NCBI GenBank assembly: GCA_034359265.1
Contig: CP136891.1
Location: 83,284,001-83,348,000 of the forward strand
Direction: 5' to 3'
Origin: Canna indica
Taxonomy: Eukaryota > Streptophyta > Magnoliopsida > Zingiberales > Cannaceae
Length of the DNA: 64,000 nt
Made by a program: the position numbers and the translations under genes
Notes under the pieces: generated by a model
Database searches by the model: none
What the model saw: only the letters and a program-made list of their open reading frames with translations
What the model was told of the DNA's origin: nothing
In this document: piece by piece, positions 11,771-23,500 of the stretch
How positions within the stretch are numbered: the stretch's first letter is position 1
Layout: each line of letters opens with the position of its first letter

Positions 11771-14545
11771 GTCTCAATGGCCATCTGCTTTATCCGAAGA
11801 GTCCACAAAATTTTTAGCCATCACCAATCAGATAAAAATAATCTCAAAATCTCAATTCTAAAAACTAAATCTCACGTATATTCCAAATCACATAAATCAA
11901 GTCTATTGATAAATCAAGTGATTACATCATACTCCACCAAAGTTAAGGATTCCAGATCCATTGCCCTATGCAACCTCTCATATAGGATTTTAACTAAGCT
12001 CATTGTCAATAGACTTAAGAAGTGCTTACCCACACTTATCTCGAAAGAACAATAAGCTTTTATTAGAGGTCGTAGTATTCATGATAATATCCTTATTACT
12101 CAAGAAATGACTCATACCATTTATGAATCTAAGAGTAAAATGCCTTACATCTTGGTCAAACTAGACCTTGAAAAGGCTTATGACTTTATATCATGGGATG
12201 TCATTTATGTTGTTTTGGAGTTCTGTGCTTTTCCCCCATTTTTATTAGTTGGATAAGATCTTGCATCTCTTTACCCTCCTTTGCATGCATGATAAATGGT
12301 AATTTTTTTGGTTTTTTTCAATCCAGTAGGGGTATCAGACAAGGGGATCTCTTCTTCCCTTTTTTTATATCATTGTAGCTCAAACTTTAACCTTATTGAT
12401 CATTAGGGTTGTTAATGATAATCTAATAACCCCTCTAAAAATTAACAATACCCTTAGCATCAGTCATCTAATGTTTGCGGATGATATTTTGCTTGCATTC
12501 AAAGCCAACAATAGCAGTATCAACAGCTTTAAAACCATCTCCCAACATTATTTTCATCTCATTAGACAGAGGGTTAATTTTAGCAAATTTGTTATCTTTT
12601 TTCCTAAGCATACACCTCAACACATTAAAACCAGCATCTGCAATAATTTATCAATTCAGGAAGGGTCTTTTACATTCAAATACTTAGGTGCAATAATCTC
12701 CCCACGCAGACCTCTTAAAAATGCACATGATAACCTTTTTGATCAGATTAACTTTAAGATAAGATCTTGACAGTCAAACTACCTCTCCCAAGCTGATAAA
12801 ATAACACTTATCAATTCTATTTTGACCTCAATTCTAATTCACTCTATGTCTGTCTCCTGGTTATCTAAAAAGAACATAAAGAAAATAAATTCAATGATTG
12901 GCAAATTTCTTTGACAAAGTAAAAAATATAAAGAAGGTATGCATCTTGTATCCTGGGATACTATCACTCTCCCTAAAGACTTGGGAGGGATTGAGGTTCA
13001 TAATGTTTACTTTCAGAGTCTATCTTTACATGCCAAAAGAATTGAAGCATATTTAAATAACCATAGCAGTCTTTGGACTAGTTTGATTAAAACAAAATAC
13101 CCTACAGTGACTTAACTATTCCCCTCCTAACCAATGCTCATGATCCTGGAGACTTTTTCTCAAAGCTTATAAGCATCTTCACCTAGGTTTCAAGAAAGTT
13201 ATCAATTCTTGAATCAATTCATCTATTCTAATGGACAATTGGTGCATTGACATGCCTATGTGCTTGAAATCTACTTTTATAAACTGCAGTGACCTAAATA
13301 TGCAATCTAAAGTCAGTGCATTAGTCACTTATCAACAGTGGGATCATTCGATTGGCTTTAATATCTTTGGAAGAGACTTATGAGAACAGATTACTACACT
13401 TGACTTGCCTGGGACACCCTATGATGGTAATTGGGTTTGGTTGAAAAGCACTAGGGGAAAAATTACCACTAATTAATGTTGCCTATTCATTTCTCCTCAG
13501 CTCAATTATGCATGTCAATGAATCCCCATTCAATTGGAAAGCCCTTTGGAGAATGGATATTCCTAATAAAATCAAAATCTTTCTTTGGAAAATTATCCAT
13601 GGTAAACTCCTTACCAGATCCAGGTTACACTATATTGGTCTTTCTTCAAATGATAGATGTGTCCTTTGTGGTGATTTCTCTGAAATTGTTGAACACCTTT
13701 TTTGTCACTGTAATTACACTACTGTTGTTTTTAACTTACTACAATATCATATTCCTAATACATTTCTTGATAAATCTACCTGGTTACGTGGTAGTAACAT
13801 CCTACTTTTCAGTGATGATTCAATTCATCCTATAAGTAAAAGGTCGATTGTCGTATCTTGGTGGTTTATCTGGTTCTCGAGAAATGAATGGCTGCATCAG
13901 GTGAGGCAGCTTCCCCTGCAGTGCTTAATGAGGAAAATTATGGTCTTTCTCAAGGCCATGAATGAAACCCATAAACCCGTGGGTAATTAATAAGGAAAGA
14001 ATGACTCCTAGGCTATGTCAATGGTGTCATCCTCTTCCAAATGTTATTAAGATTAATTGTGGTGCTTCTGTTGATGCTAACAGTATAGGTATTGGTTTTA
14101 CAGTCAGAAATCACTTAAATGAATGCCTATTTAGTGTGTGTAAATATTTTCATACCACTAATACCGTGTTGTATGCAGAGGCTTTAGCTGCTAAGGAAGC
14201 ATCTCTTTTTGTCATTCAGAGGAATTACAATAACATCATTCTGGAGTTGGACTCGAAGCTGCTAATATATGGCTTAACCAAACAAGTCTGCCCGGATTGA
14301 AGAATTCAAGCAGTGATGTTTGACATTTTTGATATATTAACTGCATGTAATTCTGTGGAATTTAATTTTATATTCCGAGAATATAATAAAGCAGCCCATT
14401 GGGCTACAAACTTTGCTAGGTCTGATGGTTCGCCTCAGGTGTGGTCAACTGTTAGGCCACCTGAGTTAGAACAAATTATTGTAAGAGACAGTGTAGGTCT
14501 TGGTTATCTCATAATAATATAGTTTTATATTTTGATGCAAAAAAA
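11771..14545 (+). mobile_element. Decayed L1-type LINE (RT, zf-RVT, RNase H)
   Basis: 5'-truncated non-LTR retrotransposon with stops and frameshifts. In order: reverse transcriptase segments (SIALCNLSYRILTKLIVNRL near 11960, KLDLEKAYD near 12160, SRGIRQGDLF near 12325, the catalytic FADD box in SHLMFADDILLAF near 12465); a zinc-knuckle segment at 13508-13760 (WKIIHGKLLTR, CVLCGD, HLFCHC); and an RNase H domain at 13990-14520 split by one stop near 14298. It ends in an A-run at 14537-14545, the expected LINE tail. The endonuclease region is missing. The RNase H motif reads KINCGAS where KINCDAS is usual, so the first catalytic Asp is gone. No intact ORF remains. Confidence 0.85.
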
Positions 14546-14694
14546 AACTAACTAAAACTAATTGGATTTTCATTAACCAAACACATTTTCAGAAAACTCA
14601 AAATTAGAGACTAAAATCAGATTTTCGAAATTAAATTTTCATTTTCACTGTATTCAAACAAGAAAATAATTTTCACTAATCAAACAACACATTC

Positions 14695-15221
14695 GGTTTT
14701 GAAATTTAATATTTAAAACCTAAATCAATTCATTCTTGATTATCCGCCAGATAACCGAAATCAATTAGTTTGGTTCGAATAGATACCAGTTAGTAAATAG
14801 ATGATAAGTTAATAAACAATTAAATTATTTAATTATTTATGCTAAAATCGCAATAAAAATTAACCTAATAAAGATTTAAAATCTTAACACGACAAAGAGT
14901 ATAGGTTACCGAGTAAATCGATATTGGATGATGCGTATAGGTTCACAACTTAACATATTAAACTATTAATTATATATAATAATTAATTGTGATCAATTTT
15001 GATTACCAATTACTCACTTATAATCATTAACCGAAACTAAAATTGATAATCGATTTGGTCTACCGATTATCTACAAATCGATAATCGAGATTGAAACAAA
15101 TTTAATTGATTTTTCAAATTGACTAATTAAAATCGAAATCGAAGCACTAGTTTACTATCCTAAATTAGATTTTATGATTTAATTAACTAATTAATCACGA
15201 TTAATCAATTTCAGTTGCCTC
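14695..15221. mobile_element. MITE, TAGGGATGACAAC-terminus family
   Basis: Interior sequence (AATCGGTT/AACCGATT motifs, TTTGGTTCGAATAGA) matches the elements near 6505, 40145 and 47405. The right end CAGTTGCCTCCC is a decayed mirror of the family terminus. The left boundary is unclear and no target duplication could be read. Confidence 0.45.
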
Positions 15222-15539
15222 CCATGATGACTTGGTTGATCTTAATCCAGTGTTGGTTCATATGATAGGAAAGGAACCAACGACCATTTGAAGGAATCAT
15301 TACTCGATCGTGAAGGAGAGAGAGATAGAGATCACATAAAGAGATTGAAAAAAACTAATATAAGTGGATGAATGAATCTAAATAAAATAAAAAATATTTA
15401 ATTTAAACAATAAGATATTAAATGGTAAAATAGTATATTGTCTATTCAATGGTTATGAAATATTATAAATTTATTTATGTTTTAACGTAATTTAAATGAT
15501 ATGACATATCAAAGTCTATTCATTTACTTGAAAAATTTG

Positions 15540-15720
15540 CTTGGTGAGTTCACGAGGAATGAAATAACTATTTCTATTACCGTGATTAAATTTTAAACAT
15601 AAGGAATAATTATTTGTATTCTTCGTCTATTCCTAATATGGAATAATTATTCCTTGTCTCAAGATTAATAGTTATTCCTTGTCTATTCCGAGTAATAATT
15701 TTTTTTGCCCATTATAATTA
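15540..15720. repeat. Relic of the GGAATAGACAAGG MITE family
   Basis: Contains GGAATAATTATTCC inverted motifs and TATTCCTTGTCTATTCC, diagnostic of the same family as the MITE in intron 2 of cyclin copy 1. Only the subterminal part is recognisable. Confidence 0.4.
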
Positions 15721-15864
15721 ATTTTAATTACATTATTTGTTATATTTTTAAATTACTTGCCCATTATAATTAATCTTATTTACAATATATATATATATAT
15801 ATATTATTTTTAAATTATAGAATAAATATTTTTTATTTTAAAAATTAACTTTATAACATAGTCA

Positions 15865-16030
15865 TTAGAAAGCGTACACAAACGTGTGAATATACATGCG
15901 CATAAGACACATTACAAGACGTATACATAGTTGCAGAAATAGACGCATAAAGCGCTATAGCTAGCAATCAAACCCATGATCCATTGATAATATATTCAGA
16001 TGTTTTATCACTAAGCTACTAATGGGTCAA
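15865..16030 (-). mobile_element. tRNA-derived SINE-like remnant
   Basis: On the minus strand an A-box-like TAGCTTAGTGATAA (16018 to 16005) is followed 43 nt later by a B-box-like GGGTTTGATT (15975 to 15966), the spacing of an internal RNA polymerase III promoter in a tRNA. The B box has decayed from GGTTCGATT. The rest does not fold as a good tRNA, so this looks like the head of an old SINE rather than a functional tRNA gene. Confidence 0.45.
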
Positions 16031-16209
16031 TTATAGAATAAACTATATAAATAATTTAAAAAATACTGCAAAATTCATATATTTGTTATGTTATTTTGTT
16101 CTTTTTCTATATTTTTTTACCAAAAAAAAACTAGAAACTATTACAAAGTAACATGTATCAAGTTCAGGCGGCATGACATAAGTCCATACATTGTACTCCT
16201 TCAATTGCC

Positions 16210-17160
16210 TAGCTTGATTTGCAGCTCAGTAGGTTGCTTTATTACAATCACGGAAGCAAAAAATAAATTTACAAATAATGAAACTGCCTTCAAGGAGCTT
16301 AATCTGCCTCATCACTAACTCCAGCTTAGAAGGGATCTGGCAATGCTCCAAAATAGCATCAATTACAGATTTTGAATATGTTTCAATTATCAACTTAGTG
16401 ACAGACCTGTGCAATGCACATTGGAATGAATGTAAAATGGCTTGAGCTTCGACTATAGCATGAGAACATAAATCAAACATATAAATGTTGAAAGAGAAAG
16501 AACAGTAGCCGAGTTGGTTGTGAGCCACAACTCCAATCCCCACTTGAGAACCAGACCAAGAACTGTCACAGTTAATTTTAATAAAATTCACATCGGGGGG
16601 AATCCAACTAAGATTAAGTTGTGCCCTAGAATTCATAGAATTAGTTCCCTTAGATATTTTAGAGTTGCTTATCTGCACATTAAAAGTGAGAATTTTTATC
16701 ATAAGGGCATAAGAGGAAAGCTGACTGATGAGGTGCATCCGCTCATATCTAGCGTGTTAGGAGAGCCATAAGATAACAACAATTAAGATCCTTAGGGAAG
16801 GAACACAAATTCTATAATTCTAAATTAGAAGTCACCCCTATCCAACTAAAAATACCTATCTGAAAGGTTTAGACCAGTTTTAGTTTGCCAAAAAGATCAA
16901 ACACGCGAGGCAAAACTACACTCAAAGAAAAGTTGATTATAATAGTTTCAGTCACCAAAGAGTTTTGGCACAAAGGGCACTCAGCACTAGAACAAAGACC
17001 AAGCTTGCTAAGATAAGATCTAGTGGAGAGCCTACCATGCAAAAATTTCCAAAGCAAAATTAAAATTTTAAGGGGCAGCTTAAGTTGCCAAAGAATAGAC
17101 CAAAGAGTATTATTGTTGTCAGTCTCATAATTTCGACTTCTAAGAAAAGAATATGCTGAA
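16210..17160 (-). mobile_element. 3' fragment of an L1-type LINE, reversed
   Basis: Minus-strand coding remnants in order: a zinc-knuckle region (17130 down to 16870; LLWKFLHGRLSTRSYL, CPLCQN) and an RNase H domain (16738 down to 16226; WIPPDVNFIKINCDSSWSG, then VEAQAILHSF). The first RNase H Asp is kept, but the later motif usually VESDSK reads IETYSK, so that acidic residue is lost. It is a separate insertion from the LINE at 11.8-14.5 kb, opposite in orientation and differing in sequence. Confidence 0.75.
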
Positions 17161-17599
17161 TCAATAGTAATTAATTCATTTGCCTCTTAATCCCAAATTT
17201 AATTATCATTCTTGGGATCAAGACACATCTAAATCTTTTTAATGATTCCCACGTATTAGGATAATTCTTTTTCTATTTTTACTCATTTATTATCTATTAC
17301 GTTTCTCGTTAATTCCAGTAACTAGACAAGCCCTTCTAACATAAAGAATAAAAACGAAGTCACATATTTCAAATATTTGATTCTCAAATAATTTTTCATT
17401 TTGGTCTCTTCATGCATATTGTTTCAAATTTATCAAAGAATTCTATTGACAGGGATAATGTACTAATGCCCACCAACTAGCAGGGGCCGAAGGGTTAGAT
17501 CCTAGCGCGACCGTCATAGCGGGTTCTTGATTGCTTGTTCAAGAGAGAACCCGACCCGATATTTTGAAAATTAAAAGGATCTCTCGAGCGGCAACTGTT

Positions 17600-17868
17600 G
17601 GGATAAGTCAACAGCGGTGGCAGCGAGGGGGAAGACAGAAGAACGACCAACTTCTTTGCGTCTCCCCATTTCTGCCTTCCACATAGTAAGCGCAAGAGCG
17701 AGATCGAGAGTGCGTGAGGCAGGCGGGGAGTCTACCCCGCTGCCTTACAAAATCCCTCCTTTGGGCTCGCTTTCTCGTGAGCACGACATCCATCCCTCTC
17801 CGTCGGCGGGAAGGCGAGGCGGGGTTCCTGGGACGGCCGCCGCTGCGGTGGGGAGGGATCACATTCGT
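17600..17868 (+). other. Probable 5' leader exon of cyclin copy 2
   Basis: A sharp GC-rich island in AT-rich surroundings ends at a good donor CGT|GTAAGG (17869). An intron from here would run to the acceptor CTTCAG at 20475-20480 upstream of the first coding exon of cyclin copy 2, matching the leader intron inferred for copy 1. The promoter would lie just upstream, about 17300-17600. A transcript is needed to confirm it. Confidence 0.4.
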
Positions 17869-20480
17869 GTAAGGTTTCTGTTTAGATTCGACCCGACGAT
17901 ATCATTTTCGTGTACTTCTTGCTATAGTCTTACATTTTTTGCGACCTAGGGTTTATGTGGTATTGTAATTGGTCGATCATATATCCCCGGCTCAGTCTGG
18001 ATGCATGGATCGTTGGTTTTGGGAGAGATTTTAAGAAACGCTGCTGTCATTTATTTTTCTTCTTTTTCTTTATCTTGTACCCAAGAAACGCCAATTTTCT
18101 GTGATTTTCTTCTTGGGCATTTTGTTTCTATCCATATTCACTGCAAGATAAAAGTTTTATAATGAACATTCCAAGTGATCCATAAAAGTAGTATCTTTTA
18201 CTCTCTATCTATCTTCTTACTTGTCATATCTCAGATATGAATACATGACCCAAAAGCAGAATCGTGGTAGTTCAATAGCCTTCGACTGTGATTTTTCGTA
18301 CTCCTGAGAAATTTACTCGGGAAATTGTTTATATGGTCCCTTCAAGTTCTGTACGTCAATTGAGACATTAGGCTTGGGCATATTTTGTTTATATGGACTC
18401 AGGAACATTAGGCTTGGGCATAGTTGGAATCAAGTCAGTGGAGTTATTGCATTTGTTTTCCTTGAGGCAACAAATTGATTCTGCAGTAGTATAATCTTTG
18501 AAATTTAGTGGAAAGAGTTCATTTGAAGACCAAGGACTATTTTTTTAGCTATTATGTTAGACGAACCAACATACAAGTTGTACATGAACTGTGTATGTCT
18601 TATGTCTATGATATCATTTTATCAAGTTAAAGGAAGCATGTTTGCTATCCGAATTCCAATGTCAAAGTATTTTGTCTGGGAAATGAGGGAAACAATCTAT
18701 TACAGTGAAACCCTAACAACCGAAGGATTCCATAGAAAACATTACTGTTAAAGAAACATCAGGGCAACTCTTCAAGAATTCCTATCTGATGAAAGATTTA
18801 TGAAAAATACAGCTGCCAGTGATTGCAAGTAATACCACTAGTGAATTTTCATGATTGTGTATTTTTGTTTCTTTGGAAACTATATTAACGTTTAGAAGGA
18901 AGCCCTTAGTTGTTAGATATAAGTAGTACAGTGTCATTAAAATTGTACTTAAGCTTTATGAGCTATCAACTTGTCAGCAAAAAAATTGAACTAAGGGCTT
19001 ATTTGTTTATTGATTAAGAGGTGTGATATTTTCATGTCTGGCTGTATATTGTGCAATTGCTGAATTATGTACTTTTACTGAGTTTATCAATATTTGAGTT
19101 GGTCCTTTGGTTAGGCATATGAGTACTTAGTTTTCTATAGGTTCTCATGGTTCCAGGTTTTGATAAATATCTCTTTTCATTCTGGGTAAGACTGTTCACT
19201 TCTCCTGAATACTCCAACTGCACTTGCTTCTTTGCTCAGTTTTGCTTTATTACCTGGCTTTGTTTGTCTTAGGCCGTTGCCTACTGGTGCAACATGAAAC
19301 TGTGCACAGAAACACATAGCAAACCAACCAGATGAGATCTAAATTATTAAAGAAAGCTGATTTTTCAGAATGTAAGTCAGCATGAACAGCCTTGCCATTT
19401 TCATGGCTCAATGTCCCATGTCAAAAAACGCTTGACTAGATAAAAGTAACGAATGCAACAGTCGTTTGTTTACTAGTGCATTTGATTGGAGAAATTGCAA
19501 ATGTAGAGCAGATATAGTTGGAATGATGAGCCTTAAAGTGCCTTGTTTTTCTATGGAGCATATTTCACATCAGCAATATTGCATAATAAGATAAAAGGCA
19601 AATGCTATATCCTAAAATTAGCCATTAAACTTAAAGGCCATACATGCATATACCAAATTTATGCTAATATAGCTCACAAACTACCTGAAGAAAACTACAT
19701 GGCTTGCTATTGAGCTCGGTAGAGAACAGTACAATATCACTGGTCAAAATAAGGTCCATCAAACTCCATAATCTCATTTCAAATTGAACCTTCTTTTTAG
19801 GCCTTATCTATCTCTCCCAGTACCATCAATATAATGTTAAATCTTCCCACCTAATTTGGACATTTATTCTGCGAATTTGTCTTATCTCAATTCTGACACT
19901 GAAAATAAATGCTTCTTGCTTAATCTTGTTCTACGAATCCCATACATTTATTTCAGTATTCTATTACCAGATTCCAAACAACTCATACTTTCCTGCGTTC
20001 GCTACGGTTTGTCCTGCTATGTCATTGAAACAATTGAATATTTAAAGGAGTTCTTTGCAATGTTGGTACTTTATCAAAGTTGATGTTGTACTTGTATTTT
20101 TGAGACAAGCAATATATGTGCTTTGCAAATTGGTCTCTTTTTCCCTTATTAATTACATGTAAATAGGTCATTTTATTAGCATCTGTGTCCTTCAAGATCA
20201 TCATCTCCTTGTATATCTTGTACAATAACCATATCTATCACTGTCTACATGAAGCATTTGCTTAGGCTATTTGAACGACCTTGTAATGATAGACTAAGTA
20301 ATGGTGCCATTAATTTTTGTTCTTGGCCAAGTTGTCTAATTTTGCAACATGAAAACTATAGCTTAGAACTTGACAATAATTTTAATTTATCAGATAATAA
20401 TACTGGCCTATCTATGCTTTCTATTTTTGAATTCAGTTAGAGTAACTAATTTTTTTTTTCTTCTGTTCCTGGATCTTCAG
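17869..20480 (+). other. 5'-leader intron of cyclin copy 2
   Basis: The segment from 18902 onward aligns by eye with the start of the window, upstream of cyclin copy 1, and ends in the same CTTCAG acceptor. An extra 0.8 kb (about 19034-19895) has no counterpart in copy 1. A short direct repeat of about 21 bases (ACATTAGGCTTGGGCATA) occurs twice near 18364 and 18404. No gene is seen within. Confidence 0.5.
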
Positions 20481-20518
20481 GTTCTTTGCTTGAGAGTCTT
20501 GCTTTTATTTCTTCCTTA

Positions 20519-23500
20519 ATGTGTCTGGCTATGAACAAGGAAGGTTCTGTGAGAACTATTTCTGAAGTCCCTTGTGGGAGAATTACACGATCTAGAGCTG
20601 CTGCTCATGTTTTGAAAGATAAAGATCTTCCACCAGTACCATCTATTTCAAATCCAGTGAAGAAGCAGACAAAACACGGCATCTCAAAAAGAGCAGCATT
20701 TGATGAGAACAGTCATGTTGCTTCTTATACAACATTAAAGTGCAAGAAGCGTGCTGTTCTTAAGGATGTTAGCAATGTATGCTCCCAGAACTCTTCTCGA
20801 CAGTGGAAACCAGCGGGAAAAGTGCAGGTCTAATGATGGCACAATTTAGTTTTAGATTTTTTTCCCACATTTCGTATTTATTATATTTATGATATGCTTG
20901 ATCTTTAAAACTTGAAGAAAGAAAATATGCATTATTGTAAAATGATACTATGTTGACCTTCTCTTGATTAGCTGCCAATTACTACCCTTCCAGTTGATTT
21001 GTTTGAAGCTCTCTGTCTCACTTTTTTAGTTTTTATTTTGATGATCCAGCATTCTGCTGTCCAAAGGGGTAGATTGGCCCCATCAAAAATGAAAAGATGT
21101 TCCAATTCCAAGGCTTCAATATTAGCTCCATGTGGAAATGTACCCACTTACAACGATGTGGAACACAAGATGATTGAAGAAGTGCAGAAAGTGGGGTTAA
21201 CAGAGTCAAAAGACCCTTGCTCATTTGCAGAAGTAAGTAATTCCTTGGTAGCAAACAATGAGAGCATCAGGTTAGGGGAAAGCCCATGTACATCATCTTT
21301 GTTCGAGGAAAATCACTTCAGCGAGAGCCATGAACCCATGAACCATGCAAATAATGGTTAGCTTCTACTCCTTGTGATCTTTTATATTGTGAAAGATAAA
21401 CGACCACTAGATTACACTTGAAATGCCATATCTAAGTTCTAAACAAAGAATGAAATTGGATAAGTTGATGTTTATGATTGTGTTAATTCAACAATTCAGT
21501 ATCTGTTCACAGTTTTAGGGAAAGAAATTCTTCTACTTCCCTTGGAATTTGGATTATTTTTGGGCATCCGTCAATTACTTTAGCAGTGCCTTTTTCCTTC
21601 TATCACCGTATTGACATTTGTGATCTTGTGACTATTTCTCCTCAGGTTTTGTTGATAATGCAAAAGTTAAGCTTTATGATGATTTAGAAGGATCCAGTAT
21701 GTTGGATTTTATTGATATTGATACGGATCATACAAATCCTCAAAAGTGCTGTACTTATGCCTCAGACATCTATACTAATCTACGTGTGGCAGAGGTAGGT
21801 ATATCTTATAGGTTTTAGTTTGCAAGTTTCAGTGGTTGCTTTAACTGTTACTTTTTAGTTGGATTTAAGTTTTATGTACATTTTTTTTCTTTTTCTCAAC
21901 ATGACATGACCCGTAACTGCTGATTCAAGATCAAACATTGATATTTTAAGCTGTAATTATACTCATGAAGTGATTTCTTCCAATAACTTTTTTTCAGCTC
22001 ATCTGGAGGCCTATACCCAACTATATGGAAACTTTGCAGCAAGACATCACTGAGAGTATGCGGGGCATTCTAATAGATTGGCTTGTGGAGGTGACCTACG
22101 TCTACTCCTTGCAGCCTTTTATTCTAGGCTTACCATTGATATTTTATCATAAATACTTGTTCATTGGTTATATATGTTTTTCTTTAATAAAGTTATAGAA
22201 ACGAGTAGAAGGAATTTCATAGCTTCGTAGTTGACGGGCTTTTTGTAAAAGAAAAGTTGGAGCTCTAGATAATATGCTTATACGTTCTCTGTCAATTACT
22301 TCCATAAGTCTTCATGCAATTACATTTTCAGACTTCATTTTTCTCTTTTGGAAAGTAGTGACAATTTAACAATTACGTGGAGATAATTAAATTTGATTAT
22401 GTTCGAACCATTGAGAACATAACTTACTTCTTAATAATATGCAAATAGATTTACTTCATTCAAATTCTCAGGGTTTACCCATTCACACCTTTAAATATAA
22501 TTAACATCAAATATGATGCTCATCTAGTTCAGATAAACTTTCTTATGAAGGTTGCATGATTGCATTTTCGTCTAAAAGTTAGAACTGACGTTTTTGAACA
22601 TAGTGGCCATTGGACTGGTCGAGGCACTAGCTAATCTCAATAAAAAAATTAACAAATAATTTTAAAAACAAAAAAGAATCCGGTTCAGTGAACCTGCTTT
22701 AACCTGTTCGCTTGATTTTTATCCAGTTTGACCAGGTTTGATCTCCCCAGTTGTTTTGAACCAGATTAGATCTTGAATCATTTGCTATTGAACCAGATGG
22801 TCCTGTCCAGTTTTTAAAAAATGCTTAAGACTAGGTAGTCACAAATCATTTTGTTTTATCAGCCACAACTTTGTTCTACATATTTGTTAGCTGATTTCTT
22901 TAGTCACCCTCGCCTAAATGAACAAACGTCTCTCTTTTGCTTCTTTATAACATATTAAAAATATGTAATAAGTTAATAACCTAAAAACTTAGTAGCCAAA
23001 CTATAATTGATTGTAAGATGCCTGTGTATATATTGGTTAGTGTACAATGTACAATGTTTTTAATGCTTGTTTCTGGATTCAGGTTTCTGAGGAATTCAAG
23101 CTTGTCCCAGATACACTTTATCTCACAATATATATGATCGATCGGTTTCTCTCACAAAACTGTATTGAGAGACGAAGATTACAGCTACTTGGCATTACCT
23201 GCATGCTAATTGCCTCGTAAGCTTAATTTCATAGTTGTTTGTAAATTTATTCTGTTCTACTTGAGGGTATAACCTGTAGCATTAGTTACATTGAGCTATA
23301 CTACTTGTTTAACTCTAAGACCTATGTCATAGGATTAATCTTGTTTTAAATAACATTTGCAGTTTCTTATATACTTGCTTTGGTTGTTTTAGCACGTATT
23401 ATTTCTTTATCTTTTCTAATAATCAGGAATTGCATGTCACTTGTGCATCTTATAATTTTCATGAAAAAGCAGAAATTTGTACAGAGAGCTAGAGATACCT

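Noticed and set aside
15949..16030. Functional tRNA gene on the minus strand
   Set aside because: The A and B boxes are present but mutated, and the acceptor and anticodon stems do not pair convincingly. It is better described as a SINE remnant.
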